A DNA stretch of 50,148 bases from Limnohabitans sp. Rim8 (GCA_945897795.1 CAMDFT010000014.1:1-50148), one strand, 5' to 3'. Positions 22,238-30,754 are shown, numbered from the stretch's first letter. Translations and numbers: made by a program. The notes: generated by a model not told the origin, from the letters alone.

Positions 22238-22831
22238 TTGCACCACGGCCAGATAAGCCTGGCGTGTTTCGGGGCTGACGGCGTCCAGCGCTTGTTCGTA
22301 GCGGGTTTGGTGCTGGGTCACCATGCGGGCCGAGGCGATGGTCTTGGAGCGGCAAAACCAGTGGCAGCTGTGCTGCATCAAGAACATCTCGCCCATCATG
22401 CGAAACGAGCGATCTTTGGTGGACAGGCCGTGCAGGTTGTTCACCGCCCGCTCAATGCCTTGGGCGTGCACTTCCAACATGCGGCGCATGTCAAACGTGG
22501 CTTTGGGCGAGAGTTGGTCGATGTAGGGCAGCGCCACTTTGAAGCCACGCGCCACGGGCGCGGGCAGCTTGGCAAACTCGCGCGCCAGGTTTTGGAACTC
22601 GTGGGCCATCTGTTGCTCGGCCTGTTCTTGCAGTTGCATGATTTGCTGCTGCCGCGCCAAGTCAGACTCGCCCAGCGCCCGCATGTAGGCGCCCGTGAGT
22701 TGGGCCATGTTTTTTTCGATCTGAAAAGGGCGCAATTGCTCGGCCAGCAAAGCGGTGCGTTTGCGCTGGCCCTGGAGGTTGAGCCAGTGGATGCCCAGGG
22801 CCAAAATGAAGAGCAGGCTGATGAATTCCAT
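22232..22831 (-). CDS. Membrane-anchored coiled-coil protein of unknown function
   Basis: A 199-residue protein I do not recognise. An N-terminal helix MEFISLLFILALGIHWLNL would anchor it in the inner membrane. Residues about 25-95 are charged and glutamine-rich (RQQQIMQLQEQAEQQMAHEFQNLAREF) and likely coiled-coil. The rest is hydrophilic, with a short HSCHWFCR cysteine pair. ATG 22829-22831 is chosen because the membrane helix begins there. It converges on the esterase gene. No catalytic motif is visible. Confidence 0.65.
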   Translation of the reverse strand: MEFISLLFILALGIHWLNLQGQRKRTALLAEQLRPFQIEKNMAQLTGAYMRALGESDLARQQQIMQLQEQAEQQMAHEFQNLAREFAKLPAPVARGFKVALPYIDQLSPKATFDMRRMLEVHAQGIERAVNNLHGLSTKDRSFRMMGEMFLMQHSCHWFCRSKTIASARMVTQHQTRYEQALDAVSPETRQAYLAVVQG

Positions 22832-23023
22832 ACATGCAAGGTGAGGGGGCCGGATTGGCCGAACCATCAAGTGTAGTGAGCCCGGCGCAGGGGCCGCTCA
22901 AAAACCTTGCCTCGCCCATGGATCGATGAGCATCAGCGTGGCTGCGCACGCCAGCGCACCAATTGGAGAGCGGACTCTAAAGTTCGGGTTTCCACTTGCC
23001 ATGGCCACCCCATGCTGTTCCAA

Positions 23024-23037
23024 TTGCTGCAGTGCAA
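23024..23037 (+). promoter_or_regulatory. TTGC-TGCAGT-GCAA dyad upstream of the phasin gene
   Basis: The 230 bp between 22832 and 23061 hold the phasin promoter region and no gene. The dyad TTGC-N6-GCAA lies 25 bp before the phasin ATG. TGC-rich dyads in phasin promoters are targets of the PhaR repressor in several bacteria, so this could be such a site. The assignment rests on position and general resemblance. Confidence 0.3.
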
Positions 23038-23061
23038 CAAAACTTCCCAAAGGAAAAAATC

Positions 23062-23619
23062 ATGAACTTCAACGCTGAACAATTCACTGCCACCCAACAA
23101 GCCAACATGAACGCAGCCGCTGGTCTGTCGCAATCGGCTTTCGCCAGCTTCGAGCGCTTGGTCGAGCTGAACATGGCCGCTGGCAAAGCCGCTGTGGGCG
23201 AGTCTTTCGTCAACATGCAAGCCCTGATGGCCGCCAAGTCGCCTCAAGACCTGATGGCTGTGCAAGCCGCTCTGGTGCAGCCTGCCTTCGAAAAGTCGGT
23301 CTCTTACGGCCGTCACATCGCTGACATCGCCAACAGCACCGGTGCTCAGTTCACCAAGGCCGTCGAAAGCAAAATGGCCGAGTCCGAGCAAGCCGTCAAA
23401 AGCTTGGTTGAAACCAGCCTGAAGAACGCGCCTGCCGGTTCTGACGCCGCCGTGGCCGTGATCAAGACCGCCTTCGAAGCCAGCCAAACTGCTGCCGAGA
23501 CCCTGAAAAAAGTGGCCAAGCAAGCTGCTGACAGCGCCGAAGCCAGCATGAAGGCCGCCACGGTCCAAGCCGAAGCTTCGGTCAAGGCCGCTTTGAGCAA
23601 GTCCAAAGCCAAGGCTTGA
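23062..23619 (+). CDS. phaP: Phasin family protein (polyhydroxyalkanoate granule-associated)
   Basis: A 185-residue, alanine-rich, helical protein starting MNFNAEQFTATQQANMNAAAGLSQSAFASFERLVELN, typical of PhaP1-type phasins of Burkholderiales. It coats polyhydroxyalkanoate granules and controls their size. The C-terminal half is a run of alanine/lysine heptads (AASMKAAT-type) ending KSKAKA. ATG 23062 has AAAGGAAA upstream. The codon choice is strongly biased (GCC, AAG, CTG), as in highly expressed genes. It is followed by a strong terminator at 23671-23698. Confidence 0.9.
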   Translation: MNFNAEQFTATQQANMNAAAGLSQSAFASFERLVELNMAAGKAAVGESFVNMQALMAAKSPQDLMAVQAALVQPAFEKSVSYGRHIADIANSTGAQFTKAVESKMAESEQAVKSLVETSLKNAPAGSDAAVAVIKTAFEASQTAAETLKKVAKQAADSAEASMKAATVQAEASVKAALSKSKAKA

Positions 23620-23670
23620 GCTTTGACTTCATGAGCCGGCCCTGAACACAGGGGCGGTTACCTACAATCT

Positions 23671-23698
23671 GGGTGTCTTCGGACACCCTTTTTGTTTT
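23671..23698 (+). terminator. Rho-independent terminator after the phasin gene
   Basis: GGGTGTC and GACACCC form a perfect 7-bp stem closed by a TTCG tetraloop (23678-23681), followed by TTTTTGTTTT. It lies 52 bp after the phasin stop and just before the crotonase start, so it ends the phasin message. The ECH gene must have its own promoter or rely on read-through. Confidence 0.9.
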
Positions 23699-23709
23699 GG
23701 ATTGCCCTT

Positions 23710-24498
23710 ATGTCACCAGTTCTCACGCCAGCTTCTGTTCCCGTTTTGCACATCGAAAGTGGTGTGGCCACCATCACCCTGAACCGCCCGGCCCAGCGCA
23801 ACCGGCTGGAAAACGGTGACCTGACGGCCTTATTGGCGCACTTTGACGTTGTGAACCTCGACCCCGAGGTGCGCGTGATGGTGCTGACGGCCAACACGGC
23901 AGGGCAGCCCCGGCCTGTGTTTTGCGCCGGCTTCGACATCGGCGGCTTTGACGAGTCCGGGCATGGTGCGCCCCTGTTTGAAGAAATTCCTGATGCCCTG
24001 GCTGCCATGCGTCCCGTGACCATTTGCGGGCTGAACGGCAGCGTGTACGGCGGCGCGACCGATGTGGTGTTGGCTTGCGACCTGCGCATCGGCTTGCAAG
24101 GCATCGAGTGGCGAATGCCTGCCACCGCGTTGGGTTTGCACTATTACCCCAGCGGCTTGCAGCGTTATGTCAGCCGTTTCGGCCTGGCCGCCACCAAGAG
24201 GGCTTTTTTGACGGCGCGGCCGTTTACCGACCGGCAACTCGATGCCCTGGGCCTGTTCGAGGCCCTGGTCAGCGCTGACGACTGGGCAGCCACCCAGCAG
24301 GCCTTGGTGCGCGACCTTTTGGCGCTGGCCCCCCTGGCCTTGCAAGACACCAAGCAATCGATTCGCGAAATTGAGGCTGGACTGGGCGACGTGACCCGCA
24401 TGCGCGAGCGCGCACAGCGCGCCAGCCAAAGTGCCGACTTTGCCGAAGGCCGAGCGGCCTTCGCCCAGCGCCGCACGCCGGTTTTTACCGGCCGCTGA
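23710..24498 (+). CDS. Enoyl-CoA hydratase/isomerase (crotonase) family protein
   Basis: A 262-residue crotonase-fold protein: VATITLNRPAQRNRLENGDL, then the oxyanion-hole segment FCAGFDIGGFDE and NGSVYGGATDVVLACDLRI. The two glutamates that act as acid/base in true hydratases are not present at the usual places (GGATD instead of GGxxE, and MPATALGL instead of PExxLGL). A different reaction on acyl-CoA thioesters is therefore likely. ATG 23710 is used. The gene begins 12 bp after the phasin terminator. Confidence 0.8.
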   Translation: MSPVLTPASVPVLHIESGVATITLNRPAQRNRLENGDLTALLAHFDVVNLDPEVRVMVLTANTAGQPRPVFCAGFDIGGFDESGHGAPLFEEIPDALAAMRPVTICGLNGSVYGGATDVVLACDLRIGLQGIEWRMPATALGLHYYPSGLQRYVSRFGLAATKRAFLTARPFTDRQLDALGLFEALVSADDWAATQQALVRDLLALAPLALQDTKQSIREIEAGLGDVTRMRERAQRASQSADFAEGRAAFAQRRTPVFTGR

Positions 24499-24633
24499 TC
24501 GGCTGCCGCACCTGTGCCGGGCCTGCGCCCGTGCCCATGCCGCCCTTTCATGCCTGTGCGCCGCGCTATCAAGTTGGGCGCTTTGCGACCGATACAGTCT
24601 GTGGAATGTCTTTTTTCTGTGGACGGGCGCGCG

Positions 24634-25839
24634 ATGAGAACAAGTGTTGGTTGGGCTGGGTTGCTGTGGCTGTGTGCTGCGCCTTGGGCATGGGCGGGCC
24701 AGTACGTGCTGCAGGCCGGACAGACCCAGACCGTGCCGGTGGCGGCTCGGGTGGTCAATGGCGAGACCCGCTGCAATTTGCGCATCAGCGTCCCCGGTCA
24801 GACCGATGTGGAACGTGTGGTGCAAGCCCCGTTCTTTGACACGGCCATGGCCATCACACCGCTGAATGAAGAGTCCGTCACGGTGCGTTGGCAAGGCCAG
24901 TCCCGTCGCATCAATGACCAGGTGGTCAATGGCTGCCCCACACAAGGCGAAACCCGCTTCAAGGTGGTCAGCAGCAACGCCTTGACCCGGGCCGTATGGG
25001 CCGGCATGCAGGCGCAATTGGCACCCGCCAAGGCCGAGTGCGTGCGTACCGCTTTCGAGCTGGACCGGGTGCGGCCCGAGTGGTTTGACTTCAATGACCC
25101 GCAGCCCAGCGGTGAGGACGCCAGAATTGACCGGGCTTTTGCCCAATGCGAGGCTTTTGTGGCGCGGCCCAAAGCCTGGGGCACGCAAAGCCCGCAAAAC
25201 CATGCCTGCACCGTCGCGGGCGTCAAAACCCGTTGTGAAGGCTTTTTTACGGCCAGCGAGAACGGCAAGGTGCAGACGATTTCGCGCGAAGCCGCCATTC
25301 AAAAGCAATTGCAGAATTTGCCCTGGAGCTCCGGGGTGCGCGAGATCGCATCGGTCAGGACCACGCGCATCCAGCAGGAAAAAGACCGCGTGGCCCGCGA
25401 GGCCGCTGAAGATGCGGCCAATCGGCAGGCCATCGAAGACGCCCGGCTGAAGGCCGAGCGACAAGCTCAAGAGGCCAAGGCGGCAGAGCAGCGTGCGCTG
25501 CAAGACAAGATCGCGGCCTTGAAGGTGCAAATTGCCGAAGAAAAAGCGCTGGCCGCGCAAGAGAAAAATTGGGTCTTCAAGCAGATCGACAAGATCAAAG
25601 GCGTGCCAGCGCCCGATGCCAAGCCGCAAGAAACGCCCCAACCCACCAGTCCGGCTGCGCCTGTGGCACCTGCAGCCGCCGCCGTGCCTGCAGCACCTGC
25701 AGCAGTGGCGCCTGCTGCGGCACCAGCCCAAGCGAGCCCAGCGGCAACGCTGCCACCGCCGACGGCGGCACCAGCCACTGCGCCCGCCCCGGCCCCCAAC
25801 CCTGCAGCCAGGTCTTTGCCACCCCTGCCGCCGACCTGA
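24634..25839 (+). CDS. Exported protein with coiled coil and Pro/Ala-rich tail, unknown function
   Basis: A 401-residue protein I do not recognise. The signal peptide MRTSVGWAGLLWLCAAPWAWA is followed by GQYVLQAGQTQTVPV. The globular part (to about residue 240) has several cysteines (RCNL, GCPT, ECVR, QCEAF, ACTVAG, RCEGFF), so disulfides are likely in the periplasm. A charged coiled coil (about 255-325: RIQQEKDRVAREAAEDAANRQA and so on) is followed by a proline/alanine-rich tail of about 70 residues, as seen in proteins that span to the peptidoglycan. ATG 24634 begins the signal peptide. Confidence 0.7.
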   Translation: MRTSVGWAGLLWLCAAPWAWAGQYVLQAGQTQTVPVAARVVNGETRCNLRISVPGQTDVERVVQAPFFDTAMAITPLNEESVTVRWQGQSRRINDQVVNGCPTQGETRFKVVSSNALTRAVWAGMQAQLAPAKAECVRTAFELDRVRPEWFDFNDPQPSGEDARIDRAFAQCEAFVARPKAWGTQSPQNHACTVAGVKTRCEGFFTASENGKVQTISREAAIQKQLQNLPWSSGVREIASVRTTRIQQEKDRVAREAAEDAANRQAIEDARLKAERQAQEAKAAEQRALQDKIAALKVQIAEEKALAAQEKNWVFKQIDKIKGVPAPDAKPQETPQPTSPAAPVAPAAAAVPAAPAAVAPAAAPAQASPAATLPPPTAAPATAPAPAPNPAARSLPPLPPT

Positions 25840-25938
25840 CGTGGCGAGGGGGGCTGTGCTGGTAACTCAAGCGACCGGCGAGAATGCGCATTGCCCCTAA
25901 GATGACCGGGTGATTCACCCCTTCAAAAGCGCAGCGGC

Positions 25939-26886
25939 ATGAAACCGCGCAAGCCTTGGTCCCCATCCCGCCAGTGGTCGCTTGCGCAGCACCGCAGCAG
26001 GCGGGCCTTTGACGCCTTGCCGGCGGCCGTTCGGGGCATGGTCTGGATGGTGGTGGGTGGGCTGCTGTTTTCTTTCCTCAACACCATCGCCCGTGAGCTG
26101 ACGCTGCAACTGGACGTTTACCAATCGCAGTTCTTGCGTTACTTGTTTGGCTTGTTGTTCATCTTGCCTTGGGTTTGGCGCGATGGCTGGCGGGCTTATA
26201 TGCCGGTGAACATGGTGGGCCAGTTCTGGCGCGGCGGGGTGCACACGCTGGGGCTGGTGTTGTGGTTCACGGCCTTGCCCAAGATTCCGCTGGCCGACAT
26301 TACCGCGATTGGTTTTACCGGTCCGATCTTCATCATGATCGGCGCGGCCTGGTTTTTGGGCGAGCCGATGCGCCGGGACCGCTGGATCGCCGCCATCATC
26401 GGTTTTGCGGGTGTGCTGGTGGTGGTCTTGCCCAAGATGTCGGGTGAGGGGGGCTGGTTCAATCTGGTCATGTTGGCTTCGTCGCCGGTGTTTGCGGCGT
26501 CCTTCCTGATCACCAAAGCCTTGACCCGCTACGAAAAAGCGGGCGTGATTGTGCTGTGGCAAGCCCTGACGGTCACGATCTTGAGCTTGCCGATGGCGCT
26601 GCCCAACTGGCAAGCGCCCACCCTGATGCAGTGGATCGGCTTTGCCGCCACGGGCGTGTTGGGCACGCTGGCCCACTATTGCCTGACGCGGGCCTTTGCG
26701 CTGGCCGACATTTCGGCCACCCAGTCGTTGCGCTTTCTCGACCTGGTCTGGGCCTCGATTCTGGGCTGGCTGGTGTTTGGCGATGTGCCCAGCCAGTGGA
26801 CCTGGGCCGGTGCCCTGGTCATCTTGGGTGCCACCGTCTGGATTGCCCGCAGAGAAGGCCGGAGAAAACCCGCTGAGCCCGATTGA
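25939..26886 (+). CDS. EamA/DMT-superfamily transporter
   Basis: A 315-residue inner-membrane protein with ten predicted helices and two EamA repeats (about residues 35-165 and 175-300). Recognisable stretches are MVVGGLLFSFLNTIARELT, ADITAIGFTGPIFIMIGAAWFLGEP and the second-repeat equivalent ADISATQSLRFLDLVWASILGWLVFGDVP. The family moves small metabolites, often as exporters; the substrate is not predictable. It ends 35 bp before the ABC ATPase gene on the same strand. Confidence 0.86.
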   Translation: MKPRKPWSPSRQWSLAQHRSRRAFDALPAAVRGMVWMVVGGLLFSFLNTIARELTLQLDVYQSQFLRYLFGLLFILPWVWRDGWRAYMPVNMVGQFWRGGVHTLGLVLWFTALPKIPLADITAIGFTGPIFIMIGAAWFLGEPMRRDRWIAAIIGFAGVLVVVLPKMSGEGGWFNLVMLASSPVFAASFLITKALTRYEKAGVIVLWQALTVTILSLPMALPNWQAPTLMQWIGFAATGVLGTLAHYCLTRAFALADISATQSLRFLDLVWASILGWLVFGDVPSQWTWAGALVILGATVWIARREGRRKPAEPD

Positions 26887-26921
26887 CGGGGTATATTGCC
26901 CCGCTCAACAGGGAGAACTGT

Positions 26922-27611
26922 GTGATCGACATCGAGCCATTGCGCTTTGCCTGGACCCGGGGCGGGCCTGACACACTGCTGCTGGGCCGCCTGCAGGTGG
27001 ACCGAGGCCAAACCGTTTTTTTGCACGGACCCAGCGGCTGCGGCAAAAGCACTTTGCTCGGTCTGCTGGCGGGGGTTTTGTCGCCCCGCCAAGGGCGCGT
27101 GTCTTTGCTGGGGCAAGACTGGGCCGCTTTGAAGGCCGGCCAGCGCGACGCCTTTCGGGCCGACCATGTGGGCGTGATGTTTCAGCAGTTCAATTTACTG
27201 CCCTACCTGAGCGTGCTGGACAACGTGACCCTGCCTTGTCGCTTTTCGGCCTTGCGACGCGAGCGCTGCCAAGCTGCCGGTGGCCCCGAGGCCGCGGCCC
27301 AAAGCTGGTTGCAGCGCATGGGTTTGCCCGAGGCCCTGTGGAGACGCCGGGCCGACACCTTGTCGGTGGGCCAGCAGCAGCGCGTGGCCGCTGCCCGTGC
27401 CCTGATGGGCCAGCCCGAATTGATTTTGGCCGACGAGCCCACCTCGGCCCTTGACGCGGCTTTGCGCCAGGGCTTCATGGACTTGTTGCTGCAGGCCGCG
27501 CGCGACGCGGGCAGCACCTTGGTGTGTGTGAGCCACGACGAACAGCAAGCGCTGCGCTTTGATGTGCAGTGGTCCTTGCCCGCTTTGCAACAAGCGGGGG
27601 TGAACGCATGA
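26922..27611 (+). CDS. ABC transporter ATP-binding protein (LolD/MacB-like)
   Basis: A 229-residue ATPase with Walker A GPSGCGKST (about residue 35), Q-loop FQQFNLLPYLSVLDNV, signature LSVGQQQR, Walker B LILADEPTSALD and H-loop VSHDEQQ. The FQQFNLLPYLSVLDNV form is typical of ATPases that partner FtsX/MacB-type permeases. GTG 26922 is preferred because GGGAG lies 6 nt upstream; a TTG at 26883 would overlap the EamA stop. Its own stop overlaps the permease ATG by 4 bp. See the DUF3299 entry for the possible link to zinc. Confidence 0.87.
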   Translation: MIDIEPLRFAWTRGGPDTLLLGRLQVDRGQTVFLHGPSGCGKSTLLGLLAGVLSPRQGRVSLLGQDWAALKAGQRDAFRADHVGVMFQQFNLLPYLSVLDNVTLPCRFSALRRERCQAAGGPEAAAQSWLQRMGLPEALWRRRADTLSVGQQQRVAAARALMGQPELILADEPTSALDAALRQGFMDLLLQAARDAGSTLVCVSHDEQQALRFDVQWSLPALQQAGVNA

Positions 27612-28909
27612 ACAAGCTGCTGAATATTGCCCGGCAAAGTGCCTGGAACCGGCGCAGCACGCTGGTCTGGGTGGTGGTGTCGCTGGCGCTGGCCACCGCC
27701 TTGCTGTGGACACTGGAGCGTTTGCGCCACGACATCCGCAGCAGTTTTTCGCAATCGGTCAGCGGGGTTGATTTGATCGTGGGCGCGCGCAGCAGCCCGG
27801 TGCAGCTGATGCTGTTTTCGGTGTTCCACATCGGCAGCGTGCCGCAAAGCATGACCATGGACAGCGTGAACAAGCTGGCGCAGCACCGCTCGGTGTCGTG
27901 GGTCGTGCCCTTGAGCCTGGGCGACTCGCACCGGGGCTTTCCGGTGCTGGGCACTACGCCCGCTTATTTTCAGCACTTTGCCTATGGCGACAAACAGCCG
28001 CTGGCCTTGCTGCAGGGCGCGGTGTTTGCCGACACGCTCGACGGTTTGTATGAAGCGGTGATCGGGGCCGAAGTGGCGCGCAAGATGGGCTATGGCCTGG
28101 GCCAAAGCATCACGCTGGGCCACGGCATGCACGACCATGACCACGATCCTGCAGCGACAGATAATGAGTCGGACGAACACGCCGACAAACCCTTCAAAGT
28201 AGTGGGCATCTTGGCCCCCACCGGCACCCCGGTGGACCGCACGGTGCATGTGAGCCTGCAGGCACTGGAAGCCCTGCACCTGGGCTGGGTGGCGGGCACC
28301 CCCATGCCGGGCGGACACATCCCGGCCGATCAGGCGCGCAAATTCAACCTGCAGCCCGAAGAAGTCACGGCCGCCCTGGTGGGCCTGAAAAGCCGGGCGG
28401 CCGTCTTCAATGTGCAGCGCTTTGTGAACAACTACGAAGACGAAGCCCTGATGGGCGTCATGCCCGGCGTGGCGCTGGGGGAGTTGTGGTCGGTGCTGGG
28501 CCTGGGCGAAAACGCCTTGTTGGCGGTCTCGGCTCTGGTGGCTTTGGTGAGTGTGGTCTCGCTCATGGCAGTGGTGTTGGCGGGCCTGAACGAGCGCCGC
28601 CGCGAACTGGCGGTGCTGCGCGCCGTGGGCGCCGCGCCGCGCCATGTGCTGGGTTTGCTCACGCTGGAAGGCATCTGGGTGACTTGCGCTGGCGTCTTGC
28701 TGGGTGTGCTGCTGGCCCACGCGGGCATGGCGCTGGCCACGCCCTGGCTGCAGCAATCGATGGGCATTCGCTTGCAACTGGCCGCGCCTTTGCCTTCGCA
28801 GATGGCTTTGGCAGGCGCAGTCTTGCTGGCCGGTTTGCTGGCCAGTCTGGGGCCAGCGTGGCGGGCCTACCGCTTGTCCTTGGCCGATGGCTTGTCGCCA
28901 CGCGTTTGA
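27608..28909 (+). CDS. ABC transporter permease, FtsX/MacB type with histidine-rich loop
   Basis: A 433-residue permease: one N-terminal helix (STLVWVVVSLALATALLW), a large periplasmic domain, then three C-terminal helices containing ELAVLRAVGAAPRHVLGLLTLEGIWV, the FtsX-family hallmark. The periplasmic domain includes HGMHDHDHDPAATDNESDEHADK (residues about 176-198, seven or more His/Asp in a short span), a likely metal-sensing or metal-binding loop. ATG 27608 overlaps the ATPase stop. MacB-type transporters do not move substrate across the inner membrane like classical importers; they transmit force to the periplasm. Confidence 0.86.
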   Translation: MNKLLNIARQSAWNRRSTLVWVVVSLALATALLWTLERLRHDIRSSFSQSVSGVDLIVGARSSPVQLMLFSVFHIGSVPQSMTMDSVNKLAQHRSVSWVVPLSLGDSHRGFPVLGTTPAYFQHFAYGDKQPLALLQGAVFADTLDGLYEAVIGAEVARKMGYGLGQSITLGHGMHDHDHDPAATDNESDEHADKPFKVVGILAPTGTPVDRTVHVSLQALEALHLGWVAGTPMPGGHIPADQARKFNLQPEEVTAALVGLKSRAAVFNVQRFVNNYEDEALMGVMPGVALGELWSVLGLGENALLAVSALVALVSVVSLMAVVLAGLNERRRELAVLRAVGAAPRHVLGLLTLEGIWVTCAGVLLGVLLAHAGMALATPWLQQSMGIRLQLAAPLPSQMALAGAVLLAGLLASLGPAWRAYRLSLADGLSPRV

Positions 28910-28966
28910 GGGCACACAGTGACTGAAAATGGGGGTCTAAAACTTACAGGGAACGGGAGACGGAGA

Positions 28967-29590
28967 ATGAAAAAAATATCGATATATGGGAAAGCGGCCG
29001 TGTTGTTGAGCGTCGCTGGGACGCTGGTTGCACAGGCCCAAAGCGTGCGCGAAACCGCACGGGAGTTGGTGCCGAAGGTGCAGCCCGCGCTGTCGGCCGA
29101 ATCCGCTCCCGCTGGGGCCAGCACGCCAGGCCCGTCACGCACCATCGGCTGGGAGCAACTGATTCCAGCGGGCTGGGACCCTTACAAAGACCTCAAGGCA
29201 CTGAATCTGGACAAACTCAAGGACAACGACCCCAAGGCCGAAGAGGCGCTGAAAAAAATGCGCCAAATGTGGGACAACGCGCCGATCAACCCTTTGATAT
29301 TGGGTGAAAGCGTTCGCCTGCCGGGCTATGTGGTGCCGCTGGAAGACCTGGCCGCCGGCATCAAGGAGTTTTTGCTGGTGCCTTACTTTGGCGCCTGCGT
29401 GCACTCGCCCCCGCCTCCGGCCAACCAGATCGTGCATGTGCTGCTGGACAAACCTGTTAAAAATCTGGGCCTCATGGACGTGGTCTGGGTGTCCGGCCCC
29501 TTGAGTGCCACCAAAACCGACTCGCACATGGGCGTGGCCAGCTACCGCATCGATGGCAAGGCGGTCACGCCGTATTCCGAGAAGAAGTGA
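28967..29590 (+). CDS. DUF3299 family exported protein
   Basis: A 207-residue protein with a signal peptide (MKKISIYGKAAVLLSVAGTLVAQA) and the DUF3299 core VRLPGYVVPLEDLAAGIKEFLLVPYFGACVHSPPPPANQIVHV. That core holds a conserved Cys-x-His pair (ACVHS) suited to metal binding. Genes of this family accompany FtsX-type ABC transporters, and the Vibrio Zrg zinc-uptake locus is, from memory, such a case. GGAGA lies upstream of ATG 28967. The 57-bp gap after the permease has no terminator, so it is probably the last gene of the ABC operon. Confidence 0.83.
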   Translation: MKKISIYGKAAVLLSVAGTLVAQAQSVRETARELVPKVQPALSAESAPAGASTPGPSRTIGWEQLIPAGWDPYKDLKALNLDKLKDNDPKAEEALKKMRQMWDNAPINPLILGESVRLPGYVVPLEDLAAGIKEFLLVPYFGACVHSPPPPANQIVHVLLDKPVKNLGLMDVVWVSGPLSATKTDSHMGVASYRIDGKAVTPYSEKK

Positions 29591-29700
29591 CTACGCATCC
29601 AGGGGCAACCTTCTTGTAGCTCGGTGCCATCAGGCCGACAAATGCGGACCATGCCAAGCGCCGCATGCGGGCATCGCCAGACTTTGCGCCGCGATTCGGG

Positions 29701-30600
29701 TCACTCCGGATTGGACACGCCCGAGGCCACATGCCCCGAAGGCACATGCCGGGCGGCCGATTCGATGTGCCCCGTCTGGTCGTCAAAGAAAAAGTCGGGC
29801 TCGAATTCGCGCAGAAATTCGCCCTTGGGCAAGCCGCCCAAAAACATGGCTTCATCGACCTCGATGTTCCAGTCCATCAGGGTGCGGATGGCGCGCTCAT
29901 GTGCCGGGGCGCTGCGCGCTGTGACCAGTGCGGTGCGGATGCGCATGGCCGGTGTGCCTGCTTGCTGTAACTGTTGCAGCGCTTGCAGCAGGGGCTTGAA
30001 AGGCCCGGCCAGCAGGGGTTGTCCGGCCCTGTCGCTTTCATGCTTTTGAAAGGCAGACAGGCCTTGTGCTTGAAACACGCGCTCGGCTTCGTCGGAAAAC
30101 AGCACGGCATCGCCGTCAAAAGCAATGCGCACCTCGTGCGGGTGAGCCTCGGACGCCAGAGCCGAATGCGGGTAGACCTGCGCAGCGGGCACACCCGCGT
30201 CGAGGGCGGCGCGCACATCCGACAAATGGGTGGACAAAAACAGGTTGGCGTTGAGCGGTCGCAGGTAGCGCCACGGCGGCTGCCCGCGGGTGAAGCTGCC
30301 GCGCTGGATGGGCAGGCCGTAGTGCTGGGCCGAGCGGAACACCCGCATGCCCGAGACCGGGTCGTTGCGCGAGAGGATGACCACCTCAACCCTCTGCGCG
30401 TCAGCGGTGTTGAACGCCAGCAGCTTGCGCACCAATGAAAACGCTACGCCCGGTTTGGCGGGTGCTTCAAGGCGATCGAGTTGCAGCTTCATGTACGCCC
30501 GGTCGTCGCCTTGCTCGAACACCTGGTTTTCTTCTTCAAAGTCGAACAAGGCGCGCGACGAAATCGCCACCACCAACTGGCCTTCCAACGTGACGGGCAT
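29701..30600 (-). CDS. 5'-nucleotidase, cytosolic type I family (PF06189-like)
   Basis: A 299-residue protein beginning MPVTLEGQLVVAISSRALFDFEEENQVFE. Features: EVVILSRNDPVSGMRVFRSAQHYGLPIQRGSFTRG, the HAD-like nucleophile motif FDGDAVLFSDEAE near residue 165, and GLPKGEFLREFEPDFFFDDQ near the end. The bacterial members dephosphorylate nucleoside monophosphates. ATG 30598-30600 has GGAG upstream; the frame is open further but without family similarity. The 110 bp after the gene (29591-29700) contain nothing I recognise. Confidence 0.85.
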   Translation of the reverse strand: MPVTLEGQLVVAISSRALFDFEEENQVFEQGDDRAYMKLQLDRLEAPAKPGVAFSLVRKLLAFNTADAQRVEVVILSRNDPVSGMRVFRSAQHYGLPIQRGSFTRGQPPWRYLRPLNANLFLSTHLSDVRAALDAGVPAAQVYPHSALASEAHPHEVRIAFDGDAVLFSDEAERVFQAQGLSAFQKHESDRAGQPLLAGPFKPLLQALQQLQQAGTPAMRIRTALVTARSAPAHERAIRTLMDWNIEVDEAMFLGGLPKGEFLREFEPDFFFDDQTGHIESAARHVPSGHVASGVSNPE

Positions 30601-30727
30601 TTCGCTCTCCTGATCAGTTTCAAACGGGACTTCACTTGAAGGCCCTAGGTTCAAGCATAGCCTTTCATGTGAGCATTCCGCGCGCGGCGATAAACACAGG
30701 GACAAAATGCCTGTCGGTTTTACCTAC

Positions 30728-30754
30728 ACCAAGCCCTGCTCAAAGGGCTTTGGT
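30728..30754. promoter_or_regulatory. Hairpin upstream of the DUF433/DUF5615 pair
   Basis: A 10-bp stem with one bulged T is formed by ACCAAGCCCT (30728-30737) and AGGGCTTTGGT (30744-30754) with a 6-nt loop. It lies 36 bp before the antitoxin ATG, inside the 190-bp gap that holds the module's promoter. No T-run follows on either strand, so an operator or leader hairpin is more likely than a terminator. Confidence 0.35.

Noticed and set aside
23830..25731. 633-codon minus-strand frame opposite the crotonase and the exported protein
   Set aside because: Low-complexity composition (CRHGG, RRS runs) and complete overlap with two supported genes.
26883..26921. TTG start for the ABC ATPase overlapping the EamA stop
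   Set aside because: GTG 26922 has a good GGGAG at the right distance and gives the family N-terminus.
27203..28915. 570-codon minus-strand frame opposite the ABC ATPase and permease
   Set aside because: No motif, and it spans two well-supported genes on the other strand.
29591..29700. Short minus-strand frame reading MRRLAWSAFVGLMAPSYKK between the DUF3299 and 5'-nucleotidase genes, as a possible gene relic
   Set aside because: I could not tie it to any family or to another gene in the window.
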